DNA of 48,603 bases from a virus, in the IMG/VR virus record IMGVR_UViG_3300030419_008186, positions 1 to 48,603 of that record. One strand, given 5' to 3'. Positions 45,055 through 48,603 of the stretch are shown piece after piece. Under the pieces are notes generated by a model. The model was not told the DNA's origin, did not search any database, and saw nothing but the letters and a program-made list of their open reading frames with translations. Position 1 is the first letter of the stretch; each line of letters opens with the position of its first letter. The translations under genes were made by a program, and so were the position numbers.

Positions 45055-45858
45055 TTAAGTTTTCCTTTTGGTTCTGGTCTTTGTGGTGGCTTTATTTTCT
45101 TGTTTATGAGCTATTTCAATCTTTTCAACAATAAATTTTAAAATTTCACTTCTGAGAATATCTTCTTTATAAAAGTCAAAACAATGAATTCCCTTTGCCG
45201 CAGACTCTTTGTCGTTAAAAAGATCCGCCATTCTTGCGAACCCGCTTTTGCCATTGATATCGCTTTGCATTGGATCTCCACAAATAAACAATTTACTGTT
45301 TTCCCCAAGCCTTGTGATTAATGTTGTTAGTTCTTTAAAGGTAAAATTTTGAGATTCGTCTGCAATAATAATTTTATTTATCCAATTAGATCCTCTTAAA
45401 TAGTTTATTGGCAGAGCGTTTATGATTTTCTTTTGCTCTAAAAAGTTTCTGTCTTGTGATGATATAATCTCCTCAAGCTTGTCATTTAACGGAAGCATAA
45501 AAGGATTAAACTTTTCCGAGACATCTCCTGGTAATGCCCCAAGTCCTTTTTCTCCGCTTTCTGCTATGGTACGAATATAAATAATATCATAATCATTATT
45601 TATGTTGAATAATTGAAGTGCGCTATATACCGCGAGATAAGTTTTGCTTGTTCCCGCTGGGCCTCTTACAAACATAGCTTTTGTATCTTTTGCTATTGAA
45701 AGCTTGAGGAACTGTTTTTGTTTTTCTGTAAATTTTACTGGATTAGTTTTAATCTTTTTCTTTTTTAATGAACTCATGCAATCCAAAATTACTTTTTCGT
45801 CAATTTCGCAACTAACATCAGCATTAGACACCGCCCTTGAAGAACTTTTTCTGGCCAT
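45055..45858 (-). CDS. phoH: PhoH-like ATPase
   Basis: A 267-residue P-loop ATPase of the PhoH family. Walker A is GPAGTSKT at 66-73, Walker B is IIIADESQN with Asp167-Glu168, and the sensor-type GDPMQSD is at 194-200. SGEKGLGALPGDVSEKFNPF is also diagnostic. PhoH proteins are common in marine phages; their role is unsettled, with RNA-related helicase activity suggested for some members. The start at 45858 lacks a clear Shine-Dalgarno (ACATTTAAAACATG). A 6-bp hairpin lies in the leader. Confidence 0.93.
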   Translation of the reverse strand: MARKSSSRAVSNADVSCEIDEKVILDCMSSLKKKKIKTNPVKFTEKQKQFLKLSIAKDTKAMFVRGPAGTSKTYLAVYSALQLFNINNDYDIIYIRTIAESGEKGLGALPGDVSEKFNPFMLPLNDKLEEIISSQDRNFLEQKKIINALPINYLRGSNWINKIIIADESQNFTFKELTTLITRLGENSKLFICGDPMQSDINGKSGFARMADLFNDKESAAKGIHCFDFYKEDILRSEILKFIVEKIEIAHKQENKATTKTRTKRKT

Positions 45859-45883
45859 GTTTTAAATGTAAGTATTATTGTTA

Positions 45884-45899
45884 ATGGAATAACTTCCAT
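45884..45899 (-). promoter_or_regulatory. Short hairpin in the PhoH leader
   Basis: ATGGAA and TTCCAT form a perfect 6-bp stem around a 4-nt loop, between the GTGTAA at 45909 and the phoH start. No U-run follows on either strand, so it does not look like a terminator; it may be an operator or an mRNA leader hairpin. Confidence 0.4.
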
Positions 45900-45908
45900 C
45901 AATGTATA

Positions 45909-45914
45909 TTACAC
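45909..45914 (-). promoter_or_regulatory. GTGTAA motif upstream of phoH
   Basis: The minus strand reads ATTTTTAGTGTAATATAC; the motif ends 50 nt before the phoH ATG and begins just after the stop of the propeller fusion gene. The T/A-rich run before the hexamer matches most other copies. Confidence 0.5.
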
Positions 45915-45924
45915 TAAAAATAGA

Positions 45925-48603
45925 TTAAATTCTGTAACGATTAACTTGCGCATCAGTATAAGCACCAATAAAAATGTCTTTTCTATTTGCGGCTAGAGCC
46001 CCCTCGGGATAACCGTAACGGCTTTCATTTGCAGCGCCACTAAATCCTCCGACTTGTTGAATTTCCGTCCAATCACCGTCGTATCCAGTAAACACATAAG
46101 CAGCTCCCTGCGATTCGTCTCCAGCGCCTTCTGCGCCCACTACAATTGTATGCGCATTCGGCATTGTAACTGATGATCCAAATAATTTGCTTGCATCTGC
46201 ATCACTAGGAGTTAATGTCGCAACATAATTAAATCCATAATGATTACCGTTATCAACTTCATCACCGTTAGCGCCAGTAAATACAAAAACTGCACCTGCA
46301 GCAGCATTACCATCGTATTTACCGCTTGGTGCTCCAACCACAATATATTTTTCAAAAACGTCAACGTCCATGCCAAAAGCAGCATTTTGCGCAGTGTCTG
46401 AGGTTGAGCCAAATTCTTGCCCTGTTAAAACATTACTTAATGTCCAATCGGTTGCTGCGCCACCACCACCATTAGTTCCCCACGATGTCTTATGAAATAC
46501 AAAAGCCGCACCAGATTGAGTTTCATAACTCAGATTATGCCCGCTAAATCTCGGAGCGCCAGCCACAATAACTCTATCATACATCGCTATAGAATCTCCA
46601 AGAGCTTGACCCGTGGTATGTAGGTTTCCATTATTTGACGCTTGGCTTTCTGCTTCGGTAGCAGCCCTGTCTCCAGCGTTACCAGCTCCAATTAATCCTA
46701 CTGCATTTGCGTCTGAAAAAGAATTTAAGTCACCCTTTTTGCCTGAAGCGACAAACACTTGACCAACTGCATCTTGAATTGATATCGGTGTCATAGAAGT
46801 CCCAGAGTTTCCAACATCAGTATACTTTGATCCTATAGCTATAAATTGCAGATCGCCACTAGTGCCCTTTTTATCAAAACACACAGCATCTCCATTAAGA
46901 TCGCTTCCTGCGGGGCCTGAGCCACTAATTATTGAATTTACGCGCACTTGTCTCGCGTCATATGGATGTGGCTCCAAAATCTCAACAAAACCATTTTCAT
47001 CAGTATTCGAGCATCCTATGGCCATTAAATCATTTTGCGCAACCGAAGCTGAGCAACCAAAGTTGAAATCTCGAGCGGTTTCAGGTAATAACGCATGATA
47101 TGTTACATCAGTAAGGTCCACGCCCCCAACTCCAGATAGCTGTCTTTTATCTCCATGACCGTCTCCTTTTCCTCCAGAAGTTTGTAAAATTTGAGTATAG
47201 AAACCTTTGTCTTGTCTATAAATATATGCAACTCCAACTTCTTTACCAGCGGTTCCATAGGGGCGCGCCCCGCTGGCTCCGATAACTAAATAATCATCAT
47301 TTACGCCTATAGCAGTTCCAAATGACGACTTGCCATCACTAGGCTCAGGCATTTGATCAATTAGTTTGGTATCACTAGACTTACCCGTAGTAATTACTTG
47401 ATGCTGTTCATAAACGCCAGAAGCATTCATCTGCACCACGCTATAGCCTGCCTGTGTTGAGACTTTTGTCGTTGGGTCGCCAATTGTTGCGCTAAAAGTA
47501 TAATCAACTGTCCTATTATCGCCAATAGACATTCCATAGCTTTCTGATTCAAGCTGAGCATTACTAATTTTATAAATTACAGAGGTATCACCCAGTTTAG
47601 ATCCAGCAAGACTTGGCCTGTGGAATGTAATTGTTATATCGTTTTTGTTATTTTTGTACAATTCTTCGAATAAAGATTTAACTGGCTCAGTATCACTTGA
47701 TTCTCTTCCCACTTGGTCCGCGAGTATTGCTGAAAATGAAACTGAAGCATTTATTGGGGTATCTAATGATTTCGAAAAGCCAAATTGATTACCAATTCTT
47801 TGAAGTGTTGTTCTGCTCAATGGAATGTCCATCGAAAGACTTTGAATATGTGATGCAGTTTTTCCGTGCGCATCAGTTATTACATGCAAAAGGCCCGAGC
47901 CTCCCACGCTTACTTCAATATCGCCTGGTCTTAAAGCTGCGACGCCAGATCCACTAGCAATATATTCGCTAGGCACTTTGTAGGTAATGTGATTTAACTG
48001 TTGTCCTTCTTCAATTGATATTCCTGGATTTGTGCCACTAGTCCCTGGAGTTACCTGACAATTAAAAGCTTCAGCTGACACAGACACAGTTGGTAACGCG
48101 CCTACTGCTGCGTTAACAGAATAATTTGTAATATAAGTGTTTCCAAGTCCTATGACACTTTTATCCGCGTCCGTTTGTGCTTCTATTTTATCTATTGTGC
48201 TTGGTGCCGCATCCGTTCCAACTGGAGAAGTTAGTACAAAAAAGTTTCTTCCATCTTGATCAGACATAAAGTCTGTAGATAATATATTTAAATTTTCTTC
48301 AGTATTAAGACCCAACAATTGTTCATTTTTACCGTCTGTAAGTAAATAACTAAAATCTAAGCTTACAGTCGGCGCATTTAAAACCGCGGTATCAATCCGT
48401 GCTAGTTGGCCATATTGGTTAATGTCAGTTCTGCCGACGTTCCATGAATAATTAATGCTTTGTACACGCTTAAGCTGTCTCAATAAGCTTTCGCCAGCGT
48501 TTCCTTCGCCCTCGCTAGAATCTTGATTTAAAAATTGCAATCCTGTGGCATATGGACTTACCATCAAGATCTCATTCGCGTATATTACTCTATTCCTGGC
48601 CAT
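45925..48603 (-). CDS. Tail-tube-like protein fused to seven-bladed FG-GAP propeller
   Basis: An 892-residue fusion; the ATG occupies the last three bases of the window. Residues 1 to about 385 are a clear paralog of the 30859 tube protein (MARNRVIYANEILMVSP; GNTYITNYSVNAAVGALPTV; HIQSLSMDIPLSRTTLQRI; LESESYGMSIGDNRTVDYT). Residues about 395-892 hold seven FG-GAP-like repeats, including FGTAIGVNDDYLVIGASG, ALGDSIAMYDRVIVAGAP, FGMDVDVFEKYIVVGAPSG and FGSSVTMPNAHTIVVGAEG, so one seven-bladed propeller is expected. FG-GAP propellers mediate adhesion in other proteins. A reasonable model is a minor tube subunit that displays propellers along or at the end of the tail. Upstream control is outside the window. 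Confidence 0.88.
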   Translation of the reverse strand: MARNRVIYANEILMVSPYATGLQFLNQDSSEGEGNAGESLLRQLKRVQSINYSWNVGRTDINQYGQLARIDTAVLNAPTVSLDFSYLLTDGKNEQLLGLNTEENLNILSTDFMSDQDGRNFFVLTSPVGTDAAPSTIDKIEAQTDADKSVIGLGNTYITNYSVNAAVGALPTVSVSAEAFNCQVTPGTSGTNPGISIEEGQQLNHITYKVPSEYIASGSGVAALRPGDIEVSVGGSGLLHVITDAHGKTASHIQSLSMDIPLSRTTLQRIGNQFGFSKSLDTPINASVSFSAILADQVGRESSDTEPVKSLFEELYKNNKNDITITFHRPSLAGSKLGDTSVIYKISNAQLESESYGMSIGDNRTVDYTFSATIGDPTTKVSTQAGYSVVQMNASGVYEQHQVITTGKSSDTKLIDQMPEPSDGKSSFGTAIGVNDDYLVIGASGARPYGTAGKEVGVAYIYRQDKGFYTQILQTSGGKGDGHGDKRQLSGVGGVDLTDVTYHALLPETARDFNFGCSASVAQNDLMAIGCSNTDENGFVEILEPHPYDARQVRVNSIISGSGPAGSDLNGDAVCFDKKGTSGDLQFIAIGSKYTDVGNSGTSMTPISIQDAVGQVFVASGKKGDLNSFSDANAVGLIGAGNAGDRAATEAESQASNNGNLHTTGQALGDSIAMYDRVIVAGAPRFSGHNLSYETQSGAAFVFHKTSWGTNGGGGAATDWTLSNVLTGQEFGSTSDTAQNAAFGMDVDVFEKYIVVGAPSGKYDGNAAAGAVFVFTGANGDEVDNGNHYGFNYVATLTPSDADASKLFGSSVTMPNAHTIVVGAEGAGDESQGAAYVFTGYDGDWTEIQQVGGFSGAANESRYGYPEGALAANRKDIFIGAYTDAQVNRYRI

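Noticed and set aside
45884-45899. Terminator after the propeller fusion gene
   Set aside because: The stem is only 6 bp and no U-run follows on the relevant strand.
1-48603. Integrase, att sites or tRNA genes indicating a prophage
   Set aside because: No such gene or cloverleaf was recognised; gaps are too short to hide a tRNA except the 110- and 126-nt ones, whose content is accounted for.

Overview
This window looks like most of the structural and packaging half of a long-tailed siphovirus (HK97-type head, lambda-type tail tip). It is AT-rich and almost entirely coding. The host cannot be named. A PhoH-like ATPase, glycine-rich adhesins and the absence of clear Shine-Dalgarno sites at many starts fit a virus of an aquatic, AT-rich bacterium, but that is inference. 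I see no tRNA, CRISPR, integrase, att site, replication gene or dedicated lysis gene. The longest gap between genes is 126 nt.

Layout, read mostly right to left because most genes are on the minus strand. 48603-45925: a tail-tube-like protein fused to an FG-GAP beta-propeller. 45858-45055: PhoH-like ATPase. 44998-42842: a zinc-ribbon protein coupled to an ECF-like sigma factor, then a terminase-small-subunit candidate. 42852-38002: a C2H2-finger/ERCC4 nuclease, the large terminase and the portal. 37950-33341: a prohead protease-scaffold fusion, a probable decoration protein, the major capsid protein, a SAP-like protein and a head-tail adaptor candidate. 28799-33344: five plus-strand genes (three neck/tail-completion candidates and two tail-tube paralogs). 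28738-26653: a small protein and two tail-assembly-chaperone candidates. 26615-19230: a 2461-residue tape measure. 19227-5398: two more tube-like distal tail proteins, a multidomain gpM-like adhesin, and homologs of lambda gpL, gpK, gpI and gpJ. 5361-1: a large tail fibre whose C-terminus lies outside the window.

How it fits together: the terminase loads DNA through the portal into a shell of the 383-residue capsid protein, assembled on a scaffold that the fused protease would digest. The neck genes, tube paralogs, chaperones and tape measure build the tail, and the L/K/I/J set with three very large adhesins forms the tip. Flipping the plus-strand block 28799-33344 restores the canonical lambda order exactly, so this block is best explained as an inversion.

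The most interesting regulatory signal is the hexamer GTGTAA, usually after an A- or T-rich run. It lies in the direction of transcription in every intergenic gap of 36 nt or more (12 copies in 10 gaps) and in none of the gaps of 31 nt or less. The window also encodes a sigma-like factor carrying a cysteine cluster, coupled to a zinc-ribbon protein. Together these suggest, as inference, a phage-specific structural-gene transcription programme. The only two strong terminator hairpins follow the capsid gene and the first tube gene.
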